A stretch of 64,000 bases of DNA from Flavobacteriaceae bacterium (lineage in GTDB: Bacteria > Bacteroidota > Bacteroidia > UKL13-3), in contig SHWZ01000007.1 in NCBI GenBank assembly GCA_009693575.1, positions 1 through 64,000 of the forward strand, written 5' to 3'. The notes under the pieces were generated by a model. The model was not told where the DNA came from, did not search any database, and saw only the letters and a program-made list of their open reading frames with translations. Below, piece by piece: positions 1 to 9,400 of the stretch; within the stretch, counting starts at the first letter, position 1; every line of letters starts with the position of its first letter. The position numbers and the translations under genes were made by a program.

Positions 1-1
1 A

Positions 2-292
2 ATACTGTTCTCGTTCGACCCCGTGGTGTGGGTGCCCAACGCGTTCAGCCCCAACGAGGACAGGCTCAACGACCTATTTCAACTCAAAGGAGGAAGCCTC
101 AAGCACTTTGAAATACACATATACAACCGATGGGGCGAAAAGATGTTTGAATCAACCTCCCTCGACAATAGCTGGAACGGCTACTTCCACGACCACCCAT
201 GCCAACAGGATGTGTATGTATATTACATCAAGTACTGGGGATTCGACAATGTACTCAAGACGAAGACTGGGAATATTACCTTGTTGAAATAA
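2..292 (+). CDS. Gliding-motility-type (T9SS type B) C-terminal sorting domain, 3' end of a larger secreted protein (truncated at window edge)
   Basis: Frame open from base 2: ..VVWVPNAFSPNEDRLNDLF..FEIHIYNRWGEKMFES..WNGYF..DVYVYYIKYW.., the classic FSPNxDGxND/IYNRWG signature of T9SS type B domains. Confidence 0.85.
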   Translation: MLFSFDPVVWVPNAFSPNEDRLNDLFQLKGGSLKHFEIHIYNRWGEKMFESTSLDNSWNGYFHDHPCQQDVYVYYIKYWGFDNVLKTKTGNITLLK

Positions 293-297
293 AAAAA

Positions 298-320
298 CCA
301 CTGCAATGCAGCGGCTTTTT
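298..320. terminator. Probable (bidirectional) rho-independent terminator between T9SS protein end and tRNA-Leu
   Basis: CCaCTGC-aat-GCAGcGG hairpin flanked by an A-run and a TTTTT run. Confidence 0.5.
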
Positions 321-323
321 ATG

Positions 324-405
324 TGCCCACAGGGAGAGTCGAACTCCCATACCTTACGGCACCACCCCCTCAAGATGGCGTGTCTACCAATTTCACCATG
401 TGGGC
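324..405 (-). tRNA. tRNA-Leu (GAG anticodon)
   Basis: Reverse complement GCCCACATGGTGAAATTGGTAGACACGCCATCTTGAGGGGGTGGTGCCGTAAGGTATGGGAGTTCGACTCTCCCTGTGGGCA: 7-bp acceptor stem, anticodon loop TTGAGGG, variable arm, GTTCGACTC T-loop; CCA not encoded. Confidence 0.93.
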
Positions 406-469
406 TATTTGAGGCTGCAAATGTAATAGGAATAGCTTGAATCTTGAAAAGCCAATTTCACAAAGCTAA

Positions 470-1334
470 TCAATCGGCAATTACAAATTTTCTTGAAATC
501 AAAACACTGTCCTGAATAGCTTTTACAAAATAAACTCCACTTGGCAAAGGAGGCAGTTCAAGCTTGGTGCTCATGCAGGAGGCGATTAGTTGTCCAGTAA
601 GTGAGTGCACCGAAATGCTGTTTGTATTACCCGCAACAAGGAATTTAATTTGGCAACTGCCATTGGTTTGTGTGATGAATAAATTATCACTTGCAAACTG
701 AGGAGTAATAATTCCAATTTTGGGGAGAAAACTACAATAGGAATCAGAATTAGGCTAGTCCTTTAAGTTGCTATCAGAGTAGTTGCAAGGTCCATGAAGA
801 AAATCGTCAATGCCTGGAGGTTGAGTACTGTAGGTATAGTTTCCCAATAGACCAATGCGTTCAAAAATTGTATCTAAGTCACCAACTCCATTCATTACTG
901 GAACATACTTAATGGCAAGTCAACGAAGCCAAATCCCATTAACTGTGCGGTGTCCAGTGTCAAGCACTAAAATTCTGTTGGAATCGTTTTGGGTAAAATT
1001 CCAGTGGTCGCCTGGCAAAGCCTTGAGGTTGAAAAGGGTGTCACAAACTATGCCGCCATGGTGGATAAGCACAAGTCCGCTTTGAATTTCGGAAGTAAAA
1101 TAATTGGTATCCTCTTCGTGCAGCTTCCCTGCAAACTGATCAACAAATTTGGTGTGGGCGTGCATTACTTGGCAAACCTGCCCTTGAATATTTTTATCCC
1201 TAGGATGAGTCACTTTCACAAAGCCGAGCAACCCACTAGGAGTGGCATACCCATGCACCCGGCATAGCCCACGATTGAGCATCGGAGGAAAACGATATTG
1301 AAATCAGAAAGAATAAAAAGCAGGTATGTTTCAT
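470..1334 (-). pseudogene. Decayed secreted protein with signal peptide and T9SS type A sorting domain
   Basis: Minus strand: signal peptide MKHTCFLFFLISISFSSDAQSWAMPGA, then a frameshift, then 'TPSGLLGFVKVTHPRD..NGIWLR' TGA 'LAIKYVPVMNGVGDLD..SNLKD' TAG 'PNSDSY..SISVHSLTGQLIAS..LPSGVYFVKAIQDSVLISRKFVIAD*'. Confidence 0.75.
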
Positions 1335-1426
1335 TCAAATTAAATTGGGAAAGCGAAGGTACTATGGTACTATTAAAAGTAATTTCATAGATAAAATCTC
1401 AATTAGGCTTTAAGATTGCACCCCAA

Positions 1427-2743
1427 ATGCAAGCCAACGCCAAGCATGATTTCACGTTCTTCGCCAAGCTATTTCTTGCGATTGGGATATTGGTATTCGT
1501 TGCTTGCTGCTGGAACTATTGCTACCAGAGCTACTTACTCCAGTCGGGGTATAAAGGAGATATCTTTAGACCCGGGTTGAAGGAGACTTTGCAACCTTTC
1601 TATATTTTGCCCGAAACCAATGCCGGACATACTTGGGCAGTTTATGTGGTAGGAGCAATTGCCTTGGCCTTGTTTGGCTTGTATGTGTTTGTTGAGGTAA
1701 GTCTTAAAAAGAAATATGCAATACTGTCGGTTGTTTATCTTTTGCTAGTATTGGTTTTCGCCGACAGCGAAAACGATGCAAGACTTTGCGGCATAAACAG
1801 CCATTACCAAACCTTTGCCAACGACCTTCATCTTTTTAGTGGACTTCGAGATTTGCTGGCAAATTATACCTCAAGGCAACATCTAATGGACGTACATGGG
1901 CAACATTACCCGCCCTTAAACCTTGTCCTACTTATGTTTTCTCAAAAACTAGGATGGCTTCCACTCGCTAAGGGCTTTTCTATTTTATCTGGATTGGCCT
2001 GCATACTAATTTGTCAAAAAATAAATCCAAAAAGTATACTTACACCGCTACTGGCCCTAAGCCCAGGAATGCTCATTTTTCCTAGCTTAGACTTCGTGCC
2101 TATACCTACACTGCTTGGGCTATGCTCATTTCTTGTCTTTAAAAAGGCTTTGAGATTAGGCAAGATAAAATGGTGGGTTCGCCTTGGAATATTATTGACT
2201 TTTTTTAGCCTTTTCAGCTACTCAGTCTCAGTACTAATATTGTTTTTTGGCGTGTGGTTTTTTGTAAAGAAGATTTCAATCAGAGTACACTTCAAGGGAA
2301 TTCTATTAGCTAGTGTTACATGTTTATTAGGCTTTGGAATGGTTTGGCTATTCACAGGTTTCAACCAATATGATTGCTTTATGCAAAGTATTTCCAATAA
2401 TTCAGAACTACTTCAATCGAACGGATTCGACAACTTTCTTAGATACTTTATTCGTTCAACTGGCAACCTTTTGGGCATATTTTTTTCAGGCGGATTACTG
2501 GTGTTTTTCTTGGTTGTTTCTCGACTAACCCTAGAAACAAAAACTTGGATCATCACCCTCATTATCGCTTCCTTCTCTGGGCTGTTCTTCGGAGAAACTG
2601 AACGCATTTGGTTATTTCTATTGCCACTTTGTATATTCGCTGACAACGTAATTCCACCTACCAAAATTAGCAGATACTTATTGGTTTCATTCGCACTTAC
2701 TATAGCAATTTGGCAAGAATTAGCCTACAAACATTTTTTGTAA
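1427..2743 (+). CDS. Multi-pass membrane protein, possibly GT39/GT-C-like glycosyltransferase
   Basis: 438 aa, many hydrophobic segments; 'MDVHGQHYPPLNLVLL' resembles the HYPP-type motif of GT-C membrane glycosyltransferases; next to an O-antigen ligase-like gene. Confidence 0.55.
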   Translation: MQANAKHDFTFFAKLFLAIGILVFVACCWNYCYQSYLLQSGYKGDIFRPGLKETLQPFYILPETNAGHTWAVYVVGAIALALFGLYVFVEVSLKKKYAILSVVYLLLVLVFADSENDARLCGINSHYQTFANDLHLFSGLRDLLANYTSRQHLMDVHGQHYPPLNLVLLMFSQKLGWLPLAKGFSILSGLACILICQKINPKSILTPLLALSPGMLIFPSLDFVPIPTLLGLCSFLVFKKALRLGKIKWWVRLGILLTFFSLFSYSVSVLILFFGVWFFVKKISIRVHFKGILLASVTCLLGFGMVWLFTGFNQYDCFMQSISNNSELLQSNGFDNFLRYFIRSTGNLLGIFFSGGLLVFFLVVSRLTLETKTWIITLIIASFSGLFFGETERIWLFLLPLCIFADNVIPPTKISRYLLVSFALTIAIWQELAYKHFL

Positions 2744-2783
2744 ATAACGCCATCCTCAAAGCTAGTTCATATTTGCACTTCAA

Positions 2784-4037
2784 ATGCACACCACAAGCAA
2801 CAGAAGATTCACCCCGGAAATAATATGTCTCATCGGCTCCTGTTCAGTGTCGACGGGATTGTTCTTGGGGCATTTCCCAGCTTTGATGAGCGTAGGTGCA
2901 GTGTTGATTTTCGGTGCGGGTTTGTTGAAAAGAAACCCAAAGGCATTCTTTCAAAATAGATTCGCATTATTCACAGGTTTGCTTTTTGCCATGAACTTGT
3001 TCAACGGCTTTTGGTGCGATGACACTCAAGGCTGGCTCAATATCAGTTTCCGAAAAATATCGCTACTGCTCATTCCGTTTGGCTTGGCCTGCTGCCCAAT
3101 CACCAACGCAAGACACCGCCTATGGATATACTCAAGTTTCTTGTTGTCCGCCTTTGCAGTCACACTTGCCACGCTCATCAATTATTTCATCCACAAAGCG
3201 GAATATGATCATGACCTCATTGTAAGCAAGCAGATTCCTGTACCCACAGGCATCATGCACATACAGTTTGCGGTGTTGATTGCCTTTGCGGTGTTACTGT
3301 GTTTTGTGATTTGGCAGAAAAGTAGAATGGGGCAAAAACACCAAATACCACAGCTTTACTCTTCCATCTTCCCGCTCCTCGGCCTCTTCCTCCTAGTCTC
3401 CCTTCACATCCTTTGTTCACGCACGGGCTGGGCTGCATTGTATGCAGGTGTTTTAGTGTTATTGGTGCAATATCTTTTGCAGGAACGGAAATGGCTGACC
3501 GGATTGATTGCCTTGGCAGCTAGCATTATTTTGCCAGTGGCTGCCTATAATTTTTCGGGCAGTTTCAAAAACCGATTGGACAATACAACCGAAGATATAG
3601 GCCGATATTTTCGGGGTGAATACCACGGCTACTATTCGGTCTCCATGCGGTTTGATGCTTGGAAATGTTGCTGGGAGGTGTCTAAGCAACATCCGCTTTC
3701 AGGTGTTGGCTGTGCCGATGTAAAAAAAGAAATGCTTGCCACCTACCCCAAGCTGGGTATGAATGAAACGCAATATGTTTACGAAGCCCATAACCAGTTT
3801 TTACAGGAGTTGGTAGCAAAGGGAATCATTGGTTTGCTGCTGCTGTTGACTGGTTTGTTTGTATTGCTCAGCAATGTCGGCCGTAGCAAACTGCAGTTGG
3901 CTTTTGTCGCAGTCATCATTGCTTCCTTCCTATTTGAAAACATGCTGGAGCACCAAGCGGGTCTGGCGTTTTATGCGTTGTTTGGGATGTTGGTGTTGGG
4001 GGAGCAATTCAGTCAGTCTGGTGAAACACCTGATTGA
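2784..4037 (+). CDS. O-antigen ligase family (Wzy_C/WaaL-like) membrane protein
   Basis: 417 aa polytopic; 'SRTGWAALYAGVLVLL' and 'HPLSGVGCADVKKEM..YEAHNQFLQELVAKGIIGLLL' typical of Wzy_C. Confidence 0.8.
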   Translation: MHTTSNRRFTPEIICLIGSCSVSTGLFLGHFPALMSVGAVLIFGAGLLKRNPKAFFQNRFALFTGLLFAMNLFNGFWCDDTQGWLNISFRKISLLLIPFGLACCPITNARHRLWIYSSFLLSAFAVTLATLINYFIHKAEYDHDLIVSKQIPVPTGIMHIQFAVLIAFAVLLCFVIWQKSRMGQKHQIPQLYSSIFPLLGLFLLVSLHILCSRTGWAALYAGVLVLLVQYLLQERKWLTGLIALAASIILPVAAYNFSGSFKNRLDNTTEDIGRYFRGEYHGYYSVSMRFDAWKCCWEVSKQHPLSGVGCADVKKEMLATYPKLGMNETQYVYEAHNQFLQELVAKGIIGLLLLLTGLFVLLSNVGRSKLQLAFVAVIIASFLFENMLEHQAGLAFYALFGMLVLGEQFSQSGETPD

Positions 4038-4049
4038 CCCTGAAAGAAG

Positions 4050-4107
4050 TGGTTGGCGATCCCGATAGCTATCGGGACCTGACCACAGGCAGCTTTACCG
4101 CCAACCA
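4050..4107. repeat. Nested inverted-repeat / three-way-junction element
   Basis: Outer 9-bp stem TGGTTGGCG(4050-4058)/CGCCAACCA(4099-4107); inside it the 18-bp palindrome TCCCGATAGCTATCGGGA (4060-4077) and CCTG-ACCA-CAGG (4078-4089). Confidence 0.7.
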
Positions 4108-4238
4108 AAAGCAAAGCATTGCCTTTTTGAAAAAAAAGAATCATCCCCTTTCCTATTTGTATATTATCTTTTTTGTTTTTGTTTTGATTTTCTATTTTTT
4201 CATTGAGTAGGGTAGTGTCCAAATGTCATCACGGGTAG

Positions 4239-4266
4239 TGAACCAGATTATCCCTAATCTGGTTCA
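4239..4266. repeat. 12-bp stem / 4-nt loop perfect inverted repeat
   Basis: TGAACCAGATTA-TCCC-TAATCTGGTTCA. Confidence 0.8.
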
Positions 4267-4344
4267 AGTCTTATTGACCAAAATCATTTTTATTGATGGG
4301 ATGCGATTGATACTTTTGAAGCCCGAGATAAATCGTACTTCCAA

Positions 4345-4362
4345 TCCCGTTAGCTAGCGGGA
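4345..4362. repeat. Variant of the CCCGATAGCTATCGGG-type palindrome
   Basis: TCCCGTTAGCTAGCGGGA; palindrome with one T/G position. Confidence 0.6.
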
Positions 4363-4382
4363 CTAAAATCTTAATTAAAAAA

Positions 4383-5510
4383 ATGAGCACCCTTGCCCAA
4401 CCCACTACTGCCGACACTGTGCATGATTTCCTCCCCATCAATGGTACCGACCATATAGAACTGTATGTAGGCAATGCTAAGCAGGCGGCACATTATTACA
4501 AGACCACATTTGGTTACCAAAGCCAAGCCTATTGCGGGCCAGAGACGGGTGTGCGTGACAGGGTTTCATATGTGCTGAGGCAAGGCAAAATCCGTTTGGT
4601 GCTCACCACTCCGCTCAACAGCGATAGCCTCATTTCTGAACATATAAAAAAGCATGGCGATGGAGTGAAGATCCTGGCCTTGTGGGTGGACGATGCCTAC
4701 GAAGCCTTTGCCAAAACCACTGCACGTGGCGGCAAGCCATACATGGAACCCAAAACCATTACAGATGATTTTGGCGAAGTGAAAATGGCCGGGATTTATA
4801 CGTATGGCGAAACGGTTCACCTTTTTGTGGAACGCAAAAACTACATGGGGCCATTCATGCCAGGCTACAAAAAATGGACGAGTGAATACAACCCCACCGA
4901 AACTGGACTTGAATACATAGATCATTGCGTAGGAAACGTAGGTTGGAATCGCATGAACGAAACCGTAAAGTGGTATGAGGATGTGATGGGGTTTCGCAAT
5001 ATCCTGAGCTTCGACGACAAGACTATTAATACCGAATACTCAGCCCTGATGAGCAAAGTGATGAGCAACGGAAATGGGTTTATCAAATTCCCCATCAATG
5101 AACCAGCGGAAGGAAAGAAGAAATCACAGATTGAGGAGTACCTTGATTTTTATGAGGGCGAAGGTGTGCAACACATCGCATTAGCTACGCAAGACATCAT
5201 CAAAAGTGTGACCCAACTGAAAGCCCGTGGCGTGGAATTTTTGCAAACTCCCACTACTTATTATGATGACTTGCTTGACAGAGTAGGACCAATAGATGAA
5301 GACCTCCAGCCCCTAAAAGACCTTGGCATATTGGTCGACAAAGACGATGAAGGCTACCTGTTGCAAATATTCACCAAACCTATTGAAGACCGCCCAACAT
5401 TGTTTTTTGAAATTATCCAACGCAAGGGAGCACAGAGCTTTGGTGCAGGCAATTTCAAAGCATTGTTTGAATGTATAGAACGAGAGCAGGCATTGAGAGG
5501 AAACCTATAA
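4383..5510 (+). CDS. hppD: 4-hydroxyphenylpyruvate dioxygenase
   Basis: 375 aa; 'INGTDHIELYVGNAKQAAHYYKTTFGY', 'IDHCVGNV', 'GEGVQHIALATQDI', 'LLQIFTKPIEDRPTLFFEIIQRKGAQSFGAGNFKALFE' signature C-terminus. Confidence 0.97.
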   Translation: MSTLAQPTTADTVHDFLPINGTDHIELYVGNAKQAAHYYKTTFGYQSQAYCGPETGVRDRVSYVLRQGKIRLVLTTPLNSDSLISEHIKKHGDGVKILALWVDDAYEAFAKTTARGGKPYMEPKTITDDFGEVKMAGIYTYGETVHLFVERKNYMGPFMPGYKKWTSEYNPTETGLEYIDHCVGNVGWNRMNETVKWYEDVMGFRNILSFDDKTINTEYSALMSKVMSNGNGFIKFPINEPAEGKKKSQIEEYLDFYEGEGVQHIALATQDIIKSVTQLKARGVEFLQTPTTYYDDLLDRVGPIDEDLQPLKDLGILVDKDDEGYLLQIFTKPIEDRPTLFFEIIQRKGAQSFGAGNFKALFECIEREQALRGNL

Positions 5511-5612
5511 AAATTATGATTTTGGAGGTACGTTGTACGAATTGAATAGCGTACATCGTAATTTGTAAATCTAAAATTGTAGGACTCTTCCCCCGTTACC
5601 TTTGCAGCCAGT

Positions 5613-5963
5613 ATGGTCATTTCTATATTAAAATCAAAAATACACCGGGCTAAGCTTACCCAGACTGAGCTACACTATGTCGGCAGCATAACAATAGCCG
5701 AAGACCTGATGGAGGCCGCCAACTTGATTGAGAACGAGAAGGTTCAGGTGCTAAATGTGAACAATGGCGAAAGGCTAGAAACCTACGTTATTCTTGGCGA
5801 ACGCAACAGTGGCATAATTTGTCTGAACGGACCTGCTGCAAGACTTGCAGTTGTCGGCGATATCGTCATTGTGATATCGTATTGTCAAATGGAGTTTGAA
5901 GCTGCTAAAAAACACAAACCTACAATCATTTATCCTGACGAAAACAATAAATTGATTAGGTGA
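5613..5963 (+). CDS. panD: Aspartate 1-decarboxylase
   Basis: 116 aa; '[27 protein letters not shown]', '[10 protein letters not shown]', '[12 protein letters not shown]'; YxGS self-cleavage site. Confidence 0.96.
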   Translation: MVISILKSKIHRAKLTQTELHYVGSITIAEDLMEAANLIENEKVQVLNVNNGERLETYVILGERNSGIICLNGPAARLAVVGDIVIVISYCQMEFEAAKKHKPTIIYPDENNKLIR

Positions 5964-6967
5964 ATAAAAGCCTAAAAAAAACCATCCAGTATTCTAGTAT
6001 CCTTGCTATTGGTGGGGCTTTTCTTTGGTTTGTGTTTGCGGGTACTGACTGGACTGAACTTTGGAGCAAAATTATTAATGCAAACTACTACTGGATAAGT
6101 CTGGGTATGGCCATCGGCATTGTTAGCCACTATTTACGTGGCTTGCGAGCAGTGCTCTTGTATGAACCCATGGGTTTCAAAGTTCCAGTGAAACATAGTT
6201 TCTATGCCGTTTTAATCGGCTATTTTATTAACTATATTATTCCTCGTGCAGGCGAATTGAGCCGCTGTGCCTCTCTTTACAAAACTGATGATATTCCTGT
6301 AAATAAATCGCTTGGGACAGTGGTGGCTGAGCGGGCATTCGACCTTCTTTTGCTGGTATTAATCCTTAGTTTCATTACTCTTTCTCAATTAGATTTGATA
6401 AATAAAGTAATAACTAAACTGGGTGGGGAAACAGAGTCTGTAACTGAGCCTAGAAATTTTTACTTGAGTATTAAATTTATGTTGTTGGTCTTTGTGGTGG
6501 TTACTGGCTCTGTATTTTTATTGTTTAGAAAACGCTTACTTGCTGTGCCTTTGGTGCAAAAAGTATTGGTGTTAGCCAAGGGTTTCTGGGAAGGAATTAT
6601 GACCGTGCGAAAAGTTAGTAAACCTTCACTCTTTTGGATATATTCTTCAGGTATCTGGCTAGGCTACCTTATGATGATGTACTGCTGCCTGAAAGGAATG
6701 GATGCCACCAACCAACTAGGCATCATGGCCTGTGCCACCGTTTTCGCCCTTGGCTGTGTCGGCATTGTGATACCAGCCCCTGCTGCTGGTGCAGGAACAT
6801 ATCACTACTTTATTATCTTGGCTTTAAGTATGTACGATATTCCTCGAGAGGATGCATTGGCTTACGCCACTTTGGTGCATGGGGCTCAGATGATTCTGTT
6901 GATTGGTTTAGGTGCGGTCTCTTCGGTAATGGTATTATTGGTACAACGTAAAAAAATAACAGCATGA
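5960..6967 (+). CDS. Lysylphosphatidylglycerol synthase TM region / flippase-like (DUF2029/AglD2-like) integral membrane protein
   Basis: 335 aa polytopic; '[54 protein letters not shown]', '[12 protein letters not shown]' typical of the LPG_synthase_TM family; GTG start overlapping the panD stop. Confidence 0.85.
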   Translation: MNKSLKKTIQYSSILAIGGAFLWFVFAGTDWTELWSKIINANYYWISLGMAIGIVSHYLRGLRAVLLYEPMGFKVPVKHSFYAVLIGYFINYIIPRAGELSRCASLYKTDDIPVNKSLGTVVAERAFDLLLLVLILSFITLSQLDLINKVITKLGGETESVTEPRNFYLSIKFMLLVFVVVTGSVFLLFRKRLLAVPLVQKVLVLAKGFWEGIMTVRKVSKPSLFWIYSSGIWLGYLMMMYCCLKGMDATNQLGIMACATVFALGCVGIVIPAPAAGAGTYHYFIILALSMYDIPREDALAYATLVHGAQMILLIGLGAVSSVMVLLVQRKKITA

Positions 6968-7449
6968 AATACGGAGAATTTTCAGTCACTAAAATTGTGG
7001 ATGCAAAATCTTTAGAGGCCTTGCTTGAAAGCTGGCAAGGTAAAAAAATCGTGTTCACAAATGGTTGTTTCGATATACTCCACCGAGGACATATAGACTA
7101 CCTAGGCAAAGCCCGCGACCTTGGAGACAAACTATTTATTGGAGTAAATACCGACCGAAGTGTATCTGCCCTGAAAGGACCTAGCCGTCCTATTCAAGAC
7201 GAAAGAAGCCGGATGCTTATCCTGGCCTCACTTGCCTGTGTAGATGCAGTGATGTTGTTTGATGATGCCACTCCCTATTCACTTATCAAATCAGTTCAAC
7301 CCGATGTCCTAGTAAAAGGCAGCGACTACGACTACCGTGAAATAATAGGTTACGACATCGTAACTGCAAAAGGCGGCTCAGTAACCACCATTGAATTTCT
7401 TCCAGGATTTTCTACCTCATCCATTGAGGAAAAAATAAAAAAACTATGA
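6964..7449 (+). CDS. rfaE2: D-glycero-beta-D-manno-heptose 1-phosphate adenylyltransferase (RfaE2 domain)
   Basis: 161 aa; 'GKKIVFTNGCFDILHRGHIDYLGKARDLGDKLFIGVNTDRSVSALKGPSRPIQDE', 'VLVKGSDYD'. Confidence 0.95.
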   Translation: MKYGEFSVTKIVDAKSLEALLESWQGKKIVFTNGCFDILHRGHIDYLGKARDLGDKLFIGVNTDRSVSALKGPSRPIQDERSRMLILASLACVDAVMLFDDATPYSLIKSVQPDVLVKGSDYDYREIIGYDIVTAKGGSVTTIEFLPGFSTSSIEEKIKKL

Positions 7450-7751
7450 AAGAATCTGAGTTATTATCAGCTTGTGTAACTCTCACTTCAACCGAATTTG
7501 AATTATATACTGAAGGCCAACTCACTTATGAGGCATTTCATTACCTGCTTTCGCAAAAAATATTTAAAATGATGAACGATGGCAACCCTCAGCGATTACT
7601 GCAAGCCCTTTATCGAATAGATGTAAACGAGCTAAAATACAAAGAAGCCATAAGCCGCTTCATGGGCAAAGACCTAAGTGACCATATAGCCACGCTGGTA
7701 ATAGAACGGGAAATGCAGAAGGTAAAAACTAGAGCAGAGTATAGGAAGTAG
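7446..7751 (+). CDS. Small conserved-type hypothetical protein in panD operon
   Basis: 101 aa ORF with ATGA overlap to rfaE2; no recognised motif. Confidence 0.6.
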   Translation: MKESELLSACVTLTSTEFELYTEGQLTYEAFHYLLSQKIFKMMNDGNPQRLLQALYRIDVNELKYKEAISRFMGKDLSDHIATLVIEREMQKVKTRAEYRK

Positions 7752-7851
7752 AATATGTTGGTGGCGACTGCTGCTTAAACTTTAGTACAATGCTTGCGTC
7801 AGAGCCTGCGAAACACACTAATTATAAACCTAAAACAATCCAACAATCAGT

Positions 7852-8343
7852 ATGAAACGCATCCTTATCGCAGCACTGGCCTTCACATTGGCCACCACAC
7901 TTGCCCAGGCACAAAACACCCCCGACAGAAAAGGTAAGCCCTGTAAAGAACACAAGATGAAAAGCCCTGAAGACAGGGCCACCAAAGTAACTGACTGGAT
8001 GACTAAAGAGTTGGCACTTACGCCCGAACAATCAACCAAAGTGAAAGTAATCAACCTCAAGGCCTTCCTAAAACTAAAAACCCTGAAAGCTGATACTACC
8101 TTGGCCAAGGAACAACGTAAAGCCCAGCACAAAGCCATAAAAACAGAACGCCGCACCGAATTGAAAGCTGTGCTAACAAGTGAACAGACCGAAAAACTGA
8201 AAGCATCTGTGAAGGCTAAAAAGGAACTTCACAAAGAGAGAAAAGCAGCCAAACAGAAAGACGGAAAGGTAAATGTGCCTTCAAAGAAAATGGTTGGCCC
8301 AAGCCTGACAGACGAAGAACTTGACGACTTATTGGAAGATTAA
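7852..8343 (+). CDS. Small secreted Lys-rich protein, Spy/DUF4890-like
   Basis: Signal peptide MKRILIAALAFTLATTLAQAQ; 'WMTKELALTPEQSTKVKVINLKAF..LTSEQTEKLKA' repeated LTxEQ motif. Confidence 0.65.
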   Translation: MKRILIAALAFTLATTLAQAQNTPDRKGKPCKEHKMKSPEDRATKVTDWMTKELALTPEQSTKVKVINLKAFLKLKTLKADTTLAKEQRKAQHKAIKTERRTELKAVLTSEQTEKLKASVKAKKELHKERKAAKQKDGKVNVPSKKMVGPSLTDEELDDLLED

Positions 8344-8382
8344 ATTAAGGTAGATTAGATTTTTTTTTAGTTCAAACAAAGC

Positions 8383-8410
8383 CCCTGTCTGATTAGGCAG
8401 GGTTTTTTGT
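8383..8410 (+). terminator. Rho-independent terminator
   Basis: CCCTG..CAGGG hairpin followed by GTTTTTTG, downstream of the 7852-8343 CDS. Confidence 0.7.
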
Positions 8411-8415
8411 TGTGC

Positions 8416-9111
8416 TTAGGTAGCGGTTTCTGCCATCAGTTTGTGCTCCATCACTAAGTTATATAGCCAATCCATTTGCTGTTCTTTGCTTAGGTGGCTG
8501 TTGTCTAGTTCTATGGCCTCGTCGGCTTTGCTCAGCGGACTTTCTTTGCGGGTGCTATCAATATGGTCGCGTTCGGTGAGGTTTTGTTGCACATCTTCCA
8601 TGCTCACATCTTCGCCCTTTGCTTGCAATTCTTTGTAGCGGCGTTGCATCCGTATTTCCGGATGTGCAGTCATAAAAATTTTCACCTCAGCATCCCTAAA
8701 AACTGTAGTGCCAATATCGCGGCCATCCATCACGAGCCCACGATTGCGACCCATTTTCTGTTGTTGGGCTACCATGGCTTGTCTCACTTCTTTAATGGCA
8801 CTCACATTGCTGACATGCTGGCTCACATCCATGCCCCTGATATATTCTTCCACATCCACCCCGTTCAGGTATGTATCACTGTTTCTGGTCACTTTGTTGA
8901 GATGAAATTCGACGTGGATATTTTGTATAGCAGCTACCACTTCGTCCAGATCGTTGTAGTCCACCCCGCTTTGCATAAAATAATAGGTGACAGCACGGTA
9001 CATAGCTCCAGAATCTATGTAGCGGTAATGCAGCTTCTTGGCCAGGTCTTTGGCTAAGGTGCTTTTGCCGCAACTTGAGAATCCGTCAATGGCTATGATG
9101 ATTTTCCGCAT
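8416..9111 (-). CDS. cmk: Cytidylate kinase
   Basis: 'MRKIIIAIDGFSSCGKSTLAKDLAKKLHYRYIDSGAMYRAVTYY', 'MDGRDIGTTVFRDAEVKIFMTA'; ORF opens at 9171 but MRK start at 9111 fits the family. Confidence 0.96.
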   Translation of the reverse strand: MRKIIIAIDGFSSCGKSTLAKDLAKKLHYRYIDSGAMYRAVTYYFMQSGVDYNDLDEVVAAIQNIHVEFHLNKVTRNSDTYLNGVDVEEYIRGMDVSQHVSNVSAIKEVRQAMVAQQQKMGRNRGLVMDGRDIGTTVFRDAEVKIFMTAHPEIRMQRRYKELQAKGEDVSMEDVQQNLTERDHIDSTRKESPLSKADEAIELDNSHLSKEQQMDWLYNLVMEHKLMAETAT

Positions 9112-9400
9112 GGTGGCTACAAATTTCGGTAGGGCAGTTAGATATTTTTTTATTTCTTTTAAGAAGTACATAAAATTGGCTTCACCGATAGGGTTTATGT
9201 ATTAGTCCAATGTTCACTTACACTTTAATATGCACGTTATTAGCAATAACCATTACTTAGTATGAAATAGTCTTTGGGCTAACTTATACTAAAGTTATGG
9301 TAGTACTTGTTAATTTGGTAACTACTAATTATCCCGATGCTATCCAAACTAAAACTAAGAACTACTCACCCACGTATCTGTTCCTAAATTTGCAACCCAA

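Noticed and set aside
8563-9057. 164-aa plus-strand ORF opposite cmk, and many similar shadow ORFs (e.g. 11193-11750 -, 12928-13434 -, 17470-18006 -, 24219-24830 +, 33453-34019 +, 48948-49463 -)
   Set aside because: Antisense to confidently identified genes with no recognisable motifs; typical by-product ORFs
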